Assembly: GCA_024349245.1 (NCBI GenBank)
Contig: JALDNG010001367.1
Span: forward strand, 7,501-71,500
Origin: Neodontobutis hainanensis
Lineage: Eukaryota; Chordata; Actinopteri; Gobiiformes; Odontobutidae
Reading direction: 5' to 3'
Length of the DNA: 64,000 nt
Below, in pieces: positions 33,765-45,034 of this stretch. The translations under genes and the position numbers were made by a program. The notes under the pieces were generated by a model. That model saw only the letters and a program-made list of their open reading frames with translations. It was not told the DNA's origin and did not search any database. The stretch's first letter is position 1, and every line of letters begins with the position of its first letter.

Positions 33765-33944
33765 AATCCAGTTCATATTGATCTTTATTGTAAATCCTCA
33801 AAAATTGTTAAGTCAATTTTAAATAGTTGTTGATTTTTGGTGTATTTGAGAGTTTATCTGGATCAGAAACAGGTCAGGATCAAGTCTCCATCTGCAAACA
33901 CCACTAGGAGAAGAAAAGTCTTTATCTGCCACTTAATCTAGAGC

Positions 33945-34167
33945 ATTACATTTACATTTACATTTATTCATTTAGCAGACGCTTTTATCCAAAGCGACTT
34001 ACACTGTTCTACAGTAATTACCAGTATTACAGTCACTGGAGGCAAGGTGGGTTAAGTGTCTTGCCCAAGGACACAACGACAGTATGAACTGTGGGGAGAG
34101 TGGGAATCGAACCAACTACCTTCAGGTTGAAAGACGACTTCTCAACCCACTGAGCTACTGCCGCCCC
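33945..34167 (-). mobile_element. tRNA-derived SINE in spacer
   Basis: Minus-strand head GGCAGTAGCTCAGTGGGTTG with B box GGTTCGATTCCC, TCCTTGGGCAAGACACTTA, and tail AAGTCGCTTTGGATAAAAGC then CATTTACATTTACATTTA. Same family as 17285-17485. It is absent from the related block at 43990-44740, so it inserted after that duplication or was lost there. Confidence 0.8.
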
Positions 34168-34544
34168 GGCAGTAGCATCTTTTAAAGGTTTTAACTTTGT
34201 AGACGTACTTAGATCCGATAATTGTCTCTTAAAAGAATTAGATAAATAATAAAATATAGCCCGGAACAAAGTGATTTTACGTGACACAGACAATATAATG
34301 CATTTCCATCCGTACACATGGTTTACTGTCTCTAAGCTGGCCGGATGTGAGCGTCAGCTGGCCGGAAGTTATGCCGTTAATACCGAAAATATTTATTAAC
34401 AAACTCTTAAAAAATATCACAGCACGAACAAAAATACCTACAGCACAAACCAGCACGAAGCCTAAACGTTTGATACCATTTTTGTCCATTTTTACGACAA
34501 ATGGATGACGTCATCGGCCCAAAATGACTCTTGTAATATCTCAA

Positions 34545-34866
34545 AGACTATAACAGCACAAAAGAAAACCTTTACAGCACAAAACAGCACAAACAAAAAT
34601 CTTTACAGCACAAAACAGCACAAACTAAAACCTTTACAGCACAAAACAGCACAAACGAAAACCTTTACAGCACAAAACAGCACAAACGAAAACCTTTACA
34701 GCACAAAACAGCACAAACGAAAACCTTTACAGCACAAAACAGCACAAACGAAAACCTTTACAGCACAAAACAGCACAAACGAAAACCTTTACAGCACAAA
34801 ACAGCACAAACTAAAACCTTTACAGCACAAACGAAAACCTTTACAGCACAAAACAGCACAAACGAA
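34545..34866. repeat. Minisatellite, 31-nt unit (ACAGCACAAACGAAAACC)
   Basis: About ten copies of a 31-nt unit containing AACGAAAACCTTTACAGCAC then AAAACAGCACA. An irregular inverted counterpart lies at 44040-44260. Confidence 0.93.
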
Positions 34867-34919
34867 TGACACCATTTTGGGGCATTTTAAAGCATTTTCG
34901 GGGGCTGGGTGACCTCATA

Positions 34920-37164
34920 TGATCTATAAAAGAATCATTAATATCTCAAAAACTATAACGGCACAGTGGGGGCCAAAGGAGTCGTTCGTTCACCAGGTCC
35001 CAGGCCCTTAGAAAGAGTACGTTACCGGAAACAGAATCATCTCGAGTCAGTCTTCGGGTCTGCGTCACGTGACTTTTTTAAAAACATATTTTTGTAATTT
35101 CTTGTCTGAAGTACAATAAAAAGTAAAATGTCAAACACAGTGGCATTTTTAAAAATCTACATGTTATTTAACAATGGTCTCCTTTCAGCTGCTGTCAAAA
35201 AAGCACATTTAAACACTTACGTCTTAATCTATGCCACATAAAACTGTTCTGTTGAATGTTTAGAATAAAAGCTGGGTTAAGGTCGTGTGAGACATCAGTA
35301 ACTTTCCTAAGACGTTTAAATTTTACTCATTTTGCTGCTTGGGGGGGTTAATTTTAGCGGAAACGTATCACGTGACCGGGACAAGCGTCAAGAGTGAGTC
35401 GTAGACGGATGTAACAGTGGGAATCCGGACATTTTTCAAAATAAAACATCGTTCAGAGTTAGATAATAAATAAACCCACGGACCGGTACCGCTGCTCTAA
35501 AACATTTTAAAATGTGGTCACTCTCACAAACAAAGACAAACCTTGATTGTTGCAGGCGGCGTCCGCAGTTTAGGAGTTAGCTTTTCAGTAGAGCTGCTCA
35601 CAGAACCTGTGTTCTCCAGGACTCCAGACAAAAGAATGACTGCAGTGGGAGGCTCAAGGGTAGAGCCGTCCTTCAGAGGGGGGGCGGGGGCAGGGTTTAG
35701 GGGGGGACGCTAGGGACTAGTCCCTATCAATATTTTGAGATGGAAAATTTGTCCCCAACAATATTTAGCAAGCTCCATTGAACTGCTATTTGGATATTTG
35801 CACGTGCGCACGTGTGTGTGAGTGTGTGTGTGTGTGTGTGTGTATTTCTGGATTTAAAGACTGTTTCTCATGTTACACAAGTTAAACGGAGATCGTCTGG
35901 ATCAACAGGAGAGAGTCCTGTTTACATCGAGTTATAATAAAGTTATAATCCACAAACCGCTCTCGAATCACAGCTGTATGCATTCTTTCTCCTCGACACT
36001 AAAAGAGACATCATTATAAACATGTCGCTGTAAAAACAATCACATCCATGTCATTTAAGACAAAATAATACCTATATTTCCCGGTGACCGGGACAAGCAT
36101 CAAGAGTGAGTCGTAGACGGATGTAATAAAGGGAATCCGGTCATTTTTCAAAATAAAACATCGTTCAGCCTTAGATGATAAATAAAACGGAAATAATGTA
36201 GGTTATTTATTCTTTCTCTGCGGCCCGGTACCAAATGACCCACGGACCGGTACTGCTCTAAAAGACGAGCCTTTTAAAATGTGGTCTCACTCACAAACAG
36301 ACAAAAACACGGACAAACCTGGATTATTGTAGGCAGCTTCCGCAGTTAAGGAGTTAGCTTTTCAGGAGAGGCTCGTACAGTCTCTGTCTTTTTATGATCT
36401 CTGTGTGGACACTGCGCTCACAGCAGGCGTCTTTAAGGACGGACATTTATGAATAAAACACTGTCCTACTGGGAGCTTTGTCTCTGTGTCTCTGTGTGGA
36501 CACTGCGCTCACAGCAGACGTCTTTGTCCGCCTCCCGCTGCAGAGTCTCAGTCTCGTCTGGGACGACGCCTGCAACAATCCAGGTTTGTCCGTGTCTTTG
36601 TCTGTTTGTGAGTGTGACCACATTTTAAAAGTGTTTTAGAGGCTTTGCTGCAGAAAAGTGTAAATGTAGTCAACGAAGAAAGTGTCGGAGCTAATCCCGT
36701 CTCACCTGCGCGGTGAAGTTAGATTGACGTTGGATATTCGGCTCCACACTTTCACCGGGAGGTTATGTTGTCTGTGTCCGACTACTGTGTCATGTTTGCG
36801 GCGAACTCAGTCTGGAAGCTCCGCTCTTAGCCCGGAGCATTACCGCTAATGAAGGAATGAATAAATAAATTCAATAGCTTCAAGATAAACAAATGTATTT
36901 TCTCCAAACTACTTTAAAATAAGAGCTCTAATGTAGTGGCACCGTGCACACCTCTTTTTTTCACTTTTATGTTTTTTTTTAAATTTAATTTTATATTTAG
37001 AAAAAAATATTTGATTTTATATAAATTTTTATGTACAAAAAAATATAAATAGTTATTTGGGAACACATGCACAGAAAGTCAACTTAGACATAAGGCCCCT
37101 AGGCCAGAGGTAAATTATTGACTTTGTAGTTTGTAGTTTTTTGTAGTTTCATCTGACTCCCGAA
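34920..37164. other. Inner right arm and local duplications, no gene seen
   Basis: The 35090-36060 part is mirrored at 27590-28070. A (TG)n tract lies at about 35813-35843. A dispersed segment at 36890-36970 (CAATAGCTTCAAGATAAACA) repeats one at 42205-42300. Confidence 0.55.
35390..36640. repeat. Local repeat: two direct copies and a short inverted copy
   Basis: About 35390-35590 and 36080-36360 share CAAGAGTGAGTCGTAGACGG, AAATAAAACATCGTTCAG and ACAAACCT(G/T)GATT. About 36570-36640 carries the last part in reverse (CAACAATCCAGGTTTGTCC). The nature of the unit is unknown. Confidence 0.75.
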
Positions 37165-37226
37165 GAGGGGTGGAGCTGTCAACTGATCACCACCTGGTGG
37201 TGAGGTGGATCTGGGCCTCTCTGCTT
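37165..37226 (+). mobile_element. RTE endonuclease fragment
   Basis: The plus strand reads VELSTDHHLVVRWI. The S-T-D-H-H-L stretch matches the C-terminal catalytic motif of APE-type endonucleases of non-LTR elements. It abuts the Harbinger end directly. Confidence 0.6.
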
Positions 37227-37826
37227 AAGGCCGATTTGTACTTCTGCGTCGGGTTACGCGTAGTAGCTACGGCGTAGCATTCGCATTGACGTTTACCCTG
37301 CGCCGTACCCTGACGCGCAACTCCTCCAAAATGTAACTACGCGTCACGACGACGCAAACCGTAAGATCTGTGATTGGTCGGCTTGGTAGTATCACGTTTC
37401 CTCCTACGCATTTCCGGAATGGTCTTCTGCGCTCTGGACCGCCCGCCATTTTTAAATTCCGAAATTCAGTGAAGAGCCAACATGGAAATGGACTAAGTGA
37501 CCGAGCGATTAATTGAAGAAGTGAGGAAATACAGCCATATCCAACGTGGGTCTAGATGAAGCGGAGTGCACAAAGAGATGGAAGAACTCTCGAGACAAGT
37601 ACGCTCGTCTCCGTAAAAAACTCACCTCAAGGAGCGGGGATCCAGGAGGAAAAACAATCCCAGCGTTTTATATATTCCTATCTTGGCTGGCACCTCATGT
37701 CAAACATCGGCTTACGGAGTCAAACTTTGACGATAAAGTAAATAATGCGTCCTTTTTATATACCTCTATTGTGTTTCGGTTAGATAACTTAACTAGCAAT
37801 GCTACCACGTGTGTTTATTTTTTTTG
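37227..37826 (+). pseudogene. PIF-Harbinger relic with MADF/Myb-like gene fragment
   Basis: The left end after TTA reads AGGCCGATTTGTACTTCTGC then ACGCGTAGTAGCTACGGCG, resembling fish Harbinger termini (from memory). From about 37482 a MADF-type reading is visible in two frames: VTERLIEEVRKYSHI, then GLDEAECTKRWKNSRDKYA and FYIFLSWLAPHVKHR. An early in-frame stop (MEMD-stop) and a deletion between the two parts break the gene. The distal part of the element is not seen; a Tc1 element begins at 37827. Confidence 0.7.
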
Positions 37827-38882
37827 CAGAAAGTTTGGGCACCCCAAAAATTTTTTGGGGTGCCCAAACTTTTTTATAAAAAAAAATGTATAAAAAGTTT
37901 TATTAATGTGCATAAAGATGCCAAGAAAAGATGGAAAAAATTCCAAAAGGCATCAAATGACAGGTTAGACATCCTTATAATAAGTCGAAAAAAGAGATTT
38001 TATTTCCATCATTTACACTTTCAAAATAACAAACAAAAATGGTGTCTGCAAAAGTTTGGACACCTGCAGAGTTAATACCTTGTACTGCCCTCTTTGACAA
38101 GCTAAGACCTGACAGTGTCATGGATTGTTCTCAGTCATCGTCTGCATAGACCAGGTGATGTCTCAAAGGTTTTAAATGCCCAGACTCATCTGACCTTTGC
38201 CCCAACAATCAGCACCAGGTTCTTCTAAGCAGTTGTCTAGAAAACTGAAACTGAAAATAGTTGATGCTCACAAAGCAGGAGAAATAGATTCAATAAAATA
38301 GATTCAATAAAATTTCAGTAAATTATAGATGCTAACTTGATGCCATCTGTGAAAAAGCTGAAGTTAAAGAGAGGATGGCTTCTACAAATGGATAATGATC
38401 CTAAACACACCTGAAAATCCACAGTGGATTACATCAAGAGGCATAAACTAAAGGTTTTGCCACGGCCTTCACAATCTCCTGACCTCAACATAATTGAAAA
38501 TCTATGGATAGACCTTAAAAGAGCAGTGCGTGACAGACAGCCCAGAAATCTCAAAGACCTGGAAGACTTTTGTAAAGAAGACTGGGCAAAGAGACCTCAA
38601 ACAAGAATTGAAAGACTCTTGGCTAGAGCTACAAAAAGTGTTTACAAGCTGTGATACTTCCCAAAGGGCGCAGTACAAGGTTTTAACTCTGCAGGGGGCC
38701 CAAACTTTTGCAGACACCATTTTTTGTTTTCTGATATTTTGACAGTGTAAATGATGGAAATAAAATCTTTTTTTGACTTATTATAAGGATGTCTAATCGG
38801 TCATTTGCTGCCTTTTCTTGGCGTCTTTATGCACATTAATAAAAGTTTTTACCTGGGGTGCCCACACTTTCGATCCCCACTG
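37827..38882 (+). mobile_element. Tc1-like transposon, defective
   Basis: Terminal repeats of about 210 bases face each other. Left: AAAGTTTGGGCACCCC to GTCTGCAAAAGTTTGG. Right (reverse): CAGTGGGGATCGAAAGTGTG to the same inner motif. Inside, MDNDPKHT followed by a stop and LPRPSQSPDLNIIENLWIDL mark the C-terminal DDE region of a Tc1 transposase. The reading is broken and the first part of the transposase is missing, so it is nonautonomous. The left tip lacks about nine bases (CAG then AAAG). Confidence 0.85.
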
Positions 38883-39514
38883 AATGTGCTTGGTATGTTA
38901 CAGTTAGCTTAGCCACATAGCCAGACTAATAAATCAAGCACTGAGTGATTTTTATAAAAACCCAATAGATTACATAGTTAGTATGCTGGAGTTAGTTTGC
39001 ACATTAAGCAGAAATAAAGCAGTGTAAAACATGAATCTATTGTGGTCTCTGTTTAATGCCACCTCTTTTTTGATGCATTTTTAATCACAGGTCAGGTCAC
39101 TTTCTAAAAGACAATATTCAAATCCAATGGGTTCTTAAAGTTTAGTCATGCAGTTTTATGATATAAAACTTTCAATGGTAGTATTTGTTGAGTATTTACC
39201 ATAGATTGTAAATAAAAATGGATGTTATTCGCCCATTGGTTCCCGTATTCACCAATATTGTCATTATGACAGGACAATAAAATGGCGGTTACATTAAGGC
39301 TTTTCGGATTTTACTCCATAGTAAAACAATAGTTTTCAGATAGCATAAACAAACATATTAATCAAAAATTTTCCCTCCAGAGGCCTGTTCCTTGCTAGTC
39401 TTTTCTTATCTCTTAACACTATTTAAACCATGTAAGATTAGAGATGTAGGGCTCAGCCTACTACTCGGTGTCTACATTGGAGTTTTCATTCTGTTTTATT
39501 TTGTTTCACTTTTG
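38883..39514. other. Right arm unique sequence, no gene seen
   Basis: AT-rich, without recognisable coding or repeat motifs. Confidence 0.4.
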
Positions 39515-39720
39515 AGAGAACACAAAATTGTTCTTAGTCCAGATGAGTAAGCACGGTCCGTCTAGTCTTTTCAGAGTCTTTTGCAAGGCCTTCTCTCGGT
39601 GGGACATGCTAGAATGGTAGAAAGTCTCCAAGAGGCTTCCAGAACCAATGACGGAGCCTCTGTCAGTTCCTCTTAATGTGGAGGAGCAGCTGCTGTTCTC
39701 TGGGCTTGTCCTGGTGACTG
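39515..39720 (-). mobile_element. Degenerate RTE LINE 3' fragment (right arm)
   Basis: Mirrored copy of 26785-26965 (for example TTGTTCTTAGTCCAGATGAG, and the reverse of the ACPT-GRRP region). Confidence 0.7.
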
Positions 39721-39811
39721 TCTCTAAAGGAGTGCTTATTCTTTTTGTCTTTTGTATTTAGAATGTCGCTTTTGGTCGTCTTTAGTGGTCCGACATGCAA
39801 TTAACTAACCC

Positions 39812-39921
39812 AGATAACATTTTTTTTTAATGATGAAGGTTGCGTTTTTTTATTTATTTTTACATCCAAGACACGGCAAGCAGAAGAAGGAGGATGGGGG
39901 TATAATATTATATATTTATTT

Positions 39922-39979
<58 letters not shown>

Positions 39980-40238
39980 TTTTGTAACTATAATGATGAT
40001 TATACTCAACATGTTGTAAAAAATGCATTATTTTTTAACATGTCTGTGAAGGTTCTGCAAGTTTAAAGCAAAGGAATCTGGATGAGGTTTTAAAGGTGAA
40101 GCTGTTTCTTCTCTTATCCCAAGAGCCTTTAGTTTTATTTTTTTACGCTAAGTTCAACTGGTTAAACCCAAGTTGGTAGAACACATCTTTCGACAAGATG
40201 TTGAGAACTTGTGTTAAGGTGATCTTTTTCTCACTTTT
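39812..40238. other. Right-arm-only insertion upstream of ZNF-G
   Basis: The left arm reads continuously from GACATGCAATTAAC to ATTTCTGTCT; the right arm has about 425 extra bases between them, including (AT)n at about 39930-39974. I do not recognise terminal repeats, so element versus deletion in the left arm is open. Confidence 0.6.
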
Positions 40239-40330
40239 ACATTTCTGTCTTTTACAGAGAAACAAGGGATCCTTGATCAGAAGCAAACTCTCATTAAATA
40301 AAGAAGCTGACAACAGCAACTGCTTCTATA

Positions 40331-41446
40331 ATGCACACGTGCGACCAGTGTGGGAACAAGTTTACCACTGTGCAGAGTCTCAAAAGACACCAGCTCATCC
40401 ACACTGGAGAGAAGCCTTACAGCTGTGACCAGTGTGGGAAGACATTTTTACATGCAGGTCATTTAAAACAACACCAGCGCATCCACACTGGAGAGAAGCC
40501 TTACAGCTGTGACTTCTGTGGGAAGACATTTTCACAGGAAAGGTATTTAAAACAACACCAGCTCATCCACACTGGAGAGAAGCCTTACAGTTGTGACCTG
40601 TGTGGGAAGACATATTCAGATGCAAGTACTTTGAAAAAACACCAGCTCATCCACACTGGAGAGAAGCCCTATAGTTGTGATCTGTGTGGAAAGACATTTT
40701 CACGGGCAAGTACTTTAAAACGACACCAACTCATCCACACTGGAGAGAAGCCTTACAGCTGTGACCAGTGTAGGAAGACATTTTCAATAGCAAGTAACTT
40801 AATACAACACCAGCTCATCCACACTGGAGAGAAGCCTTACAGTTGTGACCAGTGTGGAAAAACATTTTCAATAGCAAGTACTTTAAAACAACACCAGCTC
40901 ATCCACACAGGAGAGAAGCCTTATAGTTGTGACCTGTGTGGGGCGACATTTTTAATAGCAAATGATTTAAAAAAACACCAGCGCATCCACACTGGAGAGA
41001 AGCCTTACAGCTGTGACCTATGTGGAACAACATTTTCACATGCAAGTACTTTAAAACAACACCAGCGCATCCACACTGGAGTGAAGCCTTACAGCTGTGA
41101 CCAGTGTGGGAAGATGTTTTCACAGGCAGGTAATTTAAAACAACACCAGCTCATCCACACTGGAGAAAAGCCTTACATATGTGACCAGTGTGGGAAGACA
41201 TTTTCACAAGCAGGTAGTTTAGAACAACACCAGCTCATCCACACTGGTCACAAACCGTACTATTGTGACCATTGTGGAAAGACATTTAGAAGTTCAAGTT
41301 CTTTTAGGACACATTACCTTCAACACACTCGAGAGTTGGTGATACCATGTGAGCTGTGTGGAGAGATATTTTACTCTAAACAGACTTCTTCTCGACACCT
41401 AAAGAAACACGCTGAGCTGGAAATGGGGAGGTGTGGACCACAATGA
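40331..41446 (+). CDS. ZNF-G: 13-finger C2H2 protein, 371 aa
   Basis: Exactly the length of ZNF-F, with the same first (HTCDQCGNKF) and last (IPCELCGEIF) fingers and the same tail HAELEMGRCGPQ, but with different inner fingers. Helix strings for fingers 2-11 are HAGHLKQ, QERYLKQ, DASTLKK, RASTLKR, IASNLIQ, IASTLKQ, IANDLKK, HASTLKQ, QAGNLKQ and QAGSLEQ. All 13 fingers keep both Cys and both His. An acceptor (TTTTACAG ending at 40257) lies upstream, as in ZNF-F. It is predicted to be nuclear and DNA-binding with a specificity different from ZNF-F; no effector domain is visible. Confidence 0.88.
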   Translation: MHTCDQCGNKFTTVQSLKRHQLIHTGEKPYSCDQCGKTFLHAGHLKQHQRIHTGEKPYSCDFCGKTFSQERYLKQHQLIHTGEKPYSCDLCGKTYSDASTLKKHQLIHTGEKPYSCDLCGKTFSRASTLKRHQLIHTGEKPYSCDQCRKTFSIASNLIQHQLIHTGEKPYSCDQCGKTFSIASTLKQHQLIHTGEKPYSCDLCGATFLIANDLKKHQRIHTGEKPYSCDLCGTTFSHASTLKQHQRIHTGVKPYSCDQCGKMFSQAGNLKQHQLIHTGEKPYICDQCGKTFSQAGSLEQHQLIHTGHKPYYCDHCGKTFRSSSSFRTHYLQHTRELVIPCELCGEIFYSKQTSSRHLKKHAELEMGRCGPQ

Positions 41447-43043
41447 GACAATGTATCCTGAAGTTTTTATAGGTGTACATTATGCTCGCCTCTCCGCTCC
41501 AGGGTCTTGGATGTGTAATGAGCTGACGTGTCAGTCATAGATGTGTATAGGTTTACAGGTATATGCCACTAAGAGTACAGGACAGCGTGTCCCTGAACAA
41601 TGATTAGATGTAGTGCAAAGTGATGTCTTTGTCTAGGTTGGATTAGCACGGTACCAATAGGAGATACAGCTAAAGACATTAAGTCATAAGTGTGTGTGGA
41701 TAAACAGCTATTCTGCCGAGTAATGAACAACAAAAGGCTGTAGGGATACAACAATACAATACGTACGTTCAATACGTACCTTGGTTTTTGCTTACAGTTT
41801 TCGGTTTGGTACAGTACAATTTATGGTAGAATATTATTTCACTTAATTTGAAACTAGCTGTAGTCATTGTGGGGGGATTTTAAAGATGAGCTGTATTTTC
41901 AAAACGGTCTTCATTTTACTAATAAAGCATAAAACACAAAAGTGCATTTAACATTTAAAGTAAAAATGAATTGAATGCTGTGTGCAGTAAGGAGGTTGGT
42001 GGTTCGACTCCCTGTCCCTTTGACTTATATAATCATATACTGTATATAACTATTTATATGAGGACCTGATATAATTCTCAAAAGACTGGATTTGAAACAG
42101 ACTCAGGTTTGATTAAACCTCAGTGTCTGAGCTGATGTCCAGCCTCAGAGGGACTCTCGTTCTGAACAGACCAGACTTTTACAGCGGGACATTACAGCAC
42201 AAGAGGATTCAGTAGCTTCAAGATAAACAAATGGATTTTCTCCAAACCACTTTAAAATAATGGATCTAGTCTAGTGGCACCATGCACACCTCCTTTTTTC
42301 CAGTTATCTTTTTTGAATTTTATAGTTTGTATGTAAACATAAAATAATATATGGATTTTTTTCAATAGCTTTCAGGTCATGTGACCTAGTATCTTCCATA
42401 CACCCTGTATTCATAGCACTAGCCTAGTACCATGCACACCTCTTTTTGAATTTTATAATAATTTTCTATTTATAAAATCATGGATTTTTTTCAATAGCTT
42501 TTTGGGAATAAAGGGTATATACTGCCAGGGTATGTAAACTTCTGAGCACAGCTGTATTTATAGTTTGATATGTGCTGCATCTGAAGGTAGAGCGTATCTT
42601 TTAGTCTCTATACGGCTCAACACTGTCACTAAACTGACCTGTTCAGGGCTCTGTCTGAGTCCAGATGAGGTTATCACTTAAAACATTGTCTGTTCTGCTG
42701 CTTGTGTGACATGTTCTTCACTCTCCACTCAGCTCTTTTATTTTTATTTGTACTTTTTAAGCCCTTCAGACTGTTTGGTCAGTGGGTTGTTTTTATTCTC
42801 TAAAGCGAGGTGTTTCCAGAAGAACCTTGTTTTCTACTGATTTTGTTTGGTTTTAGGCACTGCTTGCTTTGTTTTCTATCACACCAACACAATGCATGTG
42901 TTTATTTACAAGATTCTTAAGCCTTATATAATGTTTTATAAATACTTTTTATTGTACCCAAATGTTTAAGTCGCACATTTAACAAATAAAAGTTGCCAGG
43001 TCACAGTCGGCAGCTGAGGATAAGAGCTGATGAAATGTGGAAA
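41447..43043. other. 3' flank of ZNF-G, mirror of 23774-25332
   Basis: Apparently near-identical, reverse-complemented, to the ZNF-F flank, including the Tc1 end fragment (about 42520-42557). The join CACAGTCGGCAGCTGAGG near 43003 preserves the empty site of the left-arm solo LTR. The 67-codon frame here and its exact mirror are not credible genes. Confidence 0.65.
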
Positions 43044-44039
43044 CAGGAAGTGGAATGTGTGAATATTTATTTCTGTCAAGTTTTTGTTCTTTACAGATGT
43101 ATAATAACTTCAGATTTAAATGTAAAGAGATGTTTGAGTTTACAGTTCCTGTTGTCTACAATAAATATGTCCAACACTTCGCGTTGTCAATTTCACAAAT
43201 AAAAATGTCTTTTTTTATTTCAATAGAACAGCACTTACTGTAGGAGCCAGAATGAAATACTATTTGTGTGGTTGCCAGGTTGATGCGTGGGTCACGTGGG
43301 TGTAGGCGGTGACAGCCAGTAGTTTTCACTCACTGTCAGTCAGGTGTAGGAGGAGAGAGGGGAGCGGGGTTGTCTAACAGTACCATCCCAATCATTTAAT
43401 AACTGTGTTCATGTCTCAACTGAGCAGTTACGTCAATAAACGCAGTGGCGGTTCTACACTGAAATACACCCTGGGCGAGACCCCCTTTCTTAAGTAACAT
43501 AAAGTGCAAGTTCAACGTTTTAAAGTTTTTCAGAGAACACAACAAACCTTACCGTATAAAATAAAGACACAAAGAATTCACAGTGTATCACAAAAAAGTT
43601 AAATGCTAATTACGTCCTAAATACACCCTACGTTGCAGGCCTTATCGATGCGTGTGTGCGTAGTGACCACAAACTCCTGGTCACTTCACTTGGTGAGCAA
43701 AATAAAATAAATTAAAAGCAGAGTTCCTTGTGTAAATGTGTTACTATCCACCAGATTCTTTCGGTCTGTTTCTGTCCCACGTAGTCCTCATCTCCTCCGA
43801 TAGCCTCACTCAGCTCTCCAGGTCACTGCACAGGTGAGTGGCCCCCACCCGCTACAAAACCTCTTGCTCCCGTCAAAGTGTCCAGAATGCTCTGAGCGTT
43901 TTGAAAACTCACGAGTGTTATCTGGGGTCAATGTCTAACAGTCACGTTGGCTAGCTTTTTTCTTCAAGCTCCATTAACTCGTAATCCGCGTCAAAAGCAC
44001 AGTCCAGAAAAGGCTTTAAAATGCCCCAAAATGGTGTCA

Positions 44040-44260
44040 TTCGTTTGTGCTTCGTTTGAGCTGTTTTGTGCTGTAAAGGTTTTCTTTTGTGCTGTTTTGT
44101 GCTGTAAAGGTTTTTGTTTTGTGCTGTAAAGGTTTTCGTTTGAGCTGTTTTGTGCTGTAAAGGTTTTTGTTTTGTGCTGTAAAGGTTTTAGTTTGTGCTG
44201 TTTTGTGCTGTTTTGTGCTGTAAAGGTTTTCGTTTGTGCTGTTATAGTCTTTGAGATATT
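44040..44260. repeat. Irregular minisatellite (GTGCTGTAAAGGTTTTCGTT)
   Basis: Inverted counterpart of the 31-nt array at 34545-34866, shorter and with some units deleted (GTTTTGTGCTGTAAAGG). Confidence 0.85.
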
Positions 44261-44562
44261 ACAAGATTCATTTTGGGCCGATGACGTCATCCATTTGTCA
44301 TAAAAATGGACAAAAATGGTATCAAACGTTTAGGCTTCGTGCTGGTTTGTGCTGTAGGTATTTTTGTTCGTGCTGTGATATTTTTTAAGAGTTTGTTAAT
44401 AAATATTTTCGGTATTAACGGCATAACTTCCGGCCAGCTGACGCTCACATCCGGCCAGCTTAGAGACAGTAAACCATGTGTACGGATGGAAATGCATTAT
44501 ATTGTCTGTGTCACGTAAAATCACTTTGTTCCGGGCTATATTTTATTATTTATCTAATTCTT

Positions 44563-44565
<3 letters not shown>

Positions 44566-44616
<51 letters not shown>
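44566..44616. repeat. (AT)n microsatellite
   Basis: About 25 AT dinucleotides, followed by a further AT-rich stretch. It matches the position of the (AT)n tract at 33723 in the related block. Confidence 0.9.
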
Positions 44617-44624
<8 letters not shown>

Positions 44625-44734
44625 TATATATATATTTGTAGTATATATAATGCATAGAAAAAAGGAACCTTTATTACACACATAAAAAGACAAACACAAA
44701 AAGTATGGTACCTCACTTCCTTGTATTAACATAA

Positions 44735-44990
44735 AGACAGCATCGTCGGCGTCGAGCTCGCAGCCTCCACAAGGACTCCTCTCATTCGCCCACACACTGT
44801 TCTCTCTCTTGCCCTCAGGCAGGTGTTTCAGGAGCTTCAAGACCAGGACCAGCAGACTGAAGAACCGTTTTAACCCCAGAGCTGTCTCTTTATTGAACTC
44901 TGCACCCCGCTGACCCCTCTGACCTTCATACACTGCCCCCCTCCTCACTGCACACACCCCTTCTCAGTGTCTTGACCTGGACTGTCTACA
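44735..44990 (+). mobile_element. LINE 3' end fragment
   Basis: The plus strand reads RSFKTRTSRLKNRFNPRAV then SLLNSAPR and a stop, resembling the last residues of fish non-LTR retrotransposon polyproteins (from memory). The family is not assigned. Confidence 0.5.
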
Positions 44991-45034
44991 CAAGGCATTA
45001 TGTTTATCAGAACTATTTGCACTGCCATCTGTTC

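Larger units (their letters stand above)
43044..45030. other. Right-arm-only block, related to spacer 33.65-34.92 kb
   Basis: The left arm passes directly from GATGAAATGTG to the 20-nt minisatellite; the right arm has about 2 kb between them. Within it, 43990-44740 is a reverse-complement relative of 33655-34920 (for example GGCTTCGTGCTGGTTTGTGC, and the 70-codon frame 44306-44518 identical to one at 34277-34489). About 43044-43990 has no recognised content. Confidence 0.75.

Noticed and set aside
37800..37830. T-rich stretch ending GCAG as a splice acceptor for a Harbinger exon
   Set aside because: The CAG is better explained as the damaged left tip of the Tc1 element; no exon follows.
37546..37893. 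115-codon frame as an independent gene
   Set aside because: It is the MADF-like part of a Harbinger relic, with its first part in another frame behind a stop, then running into the Tc1 terminal repeat.
25007..41772. 67-codon frames identical in both arms
   Set aside because: Identity reflects arm duplication of noncoding flank; no domain and no coding signature.
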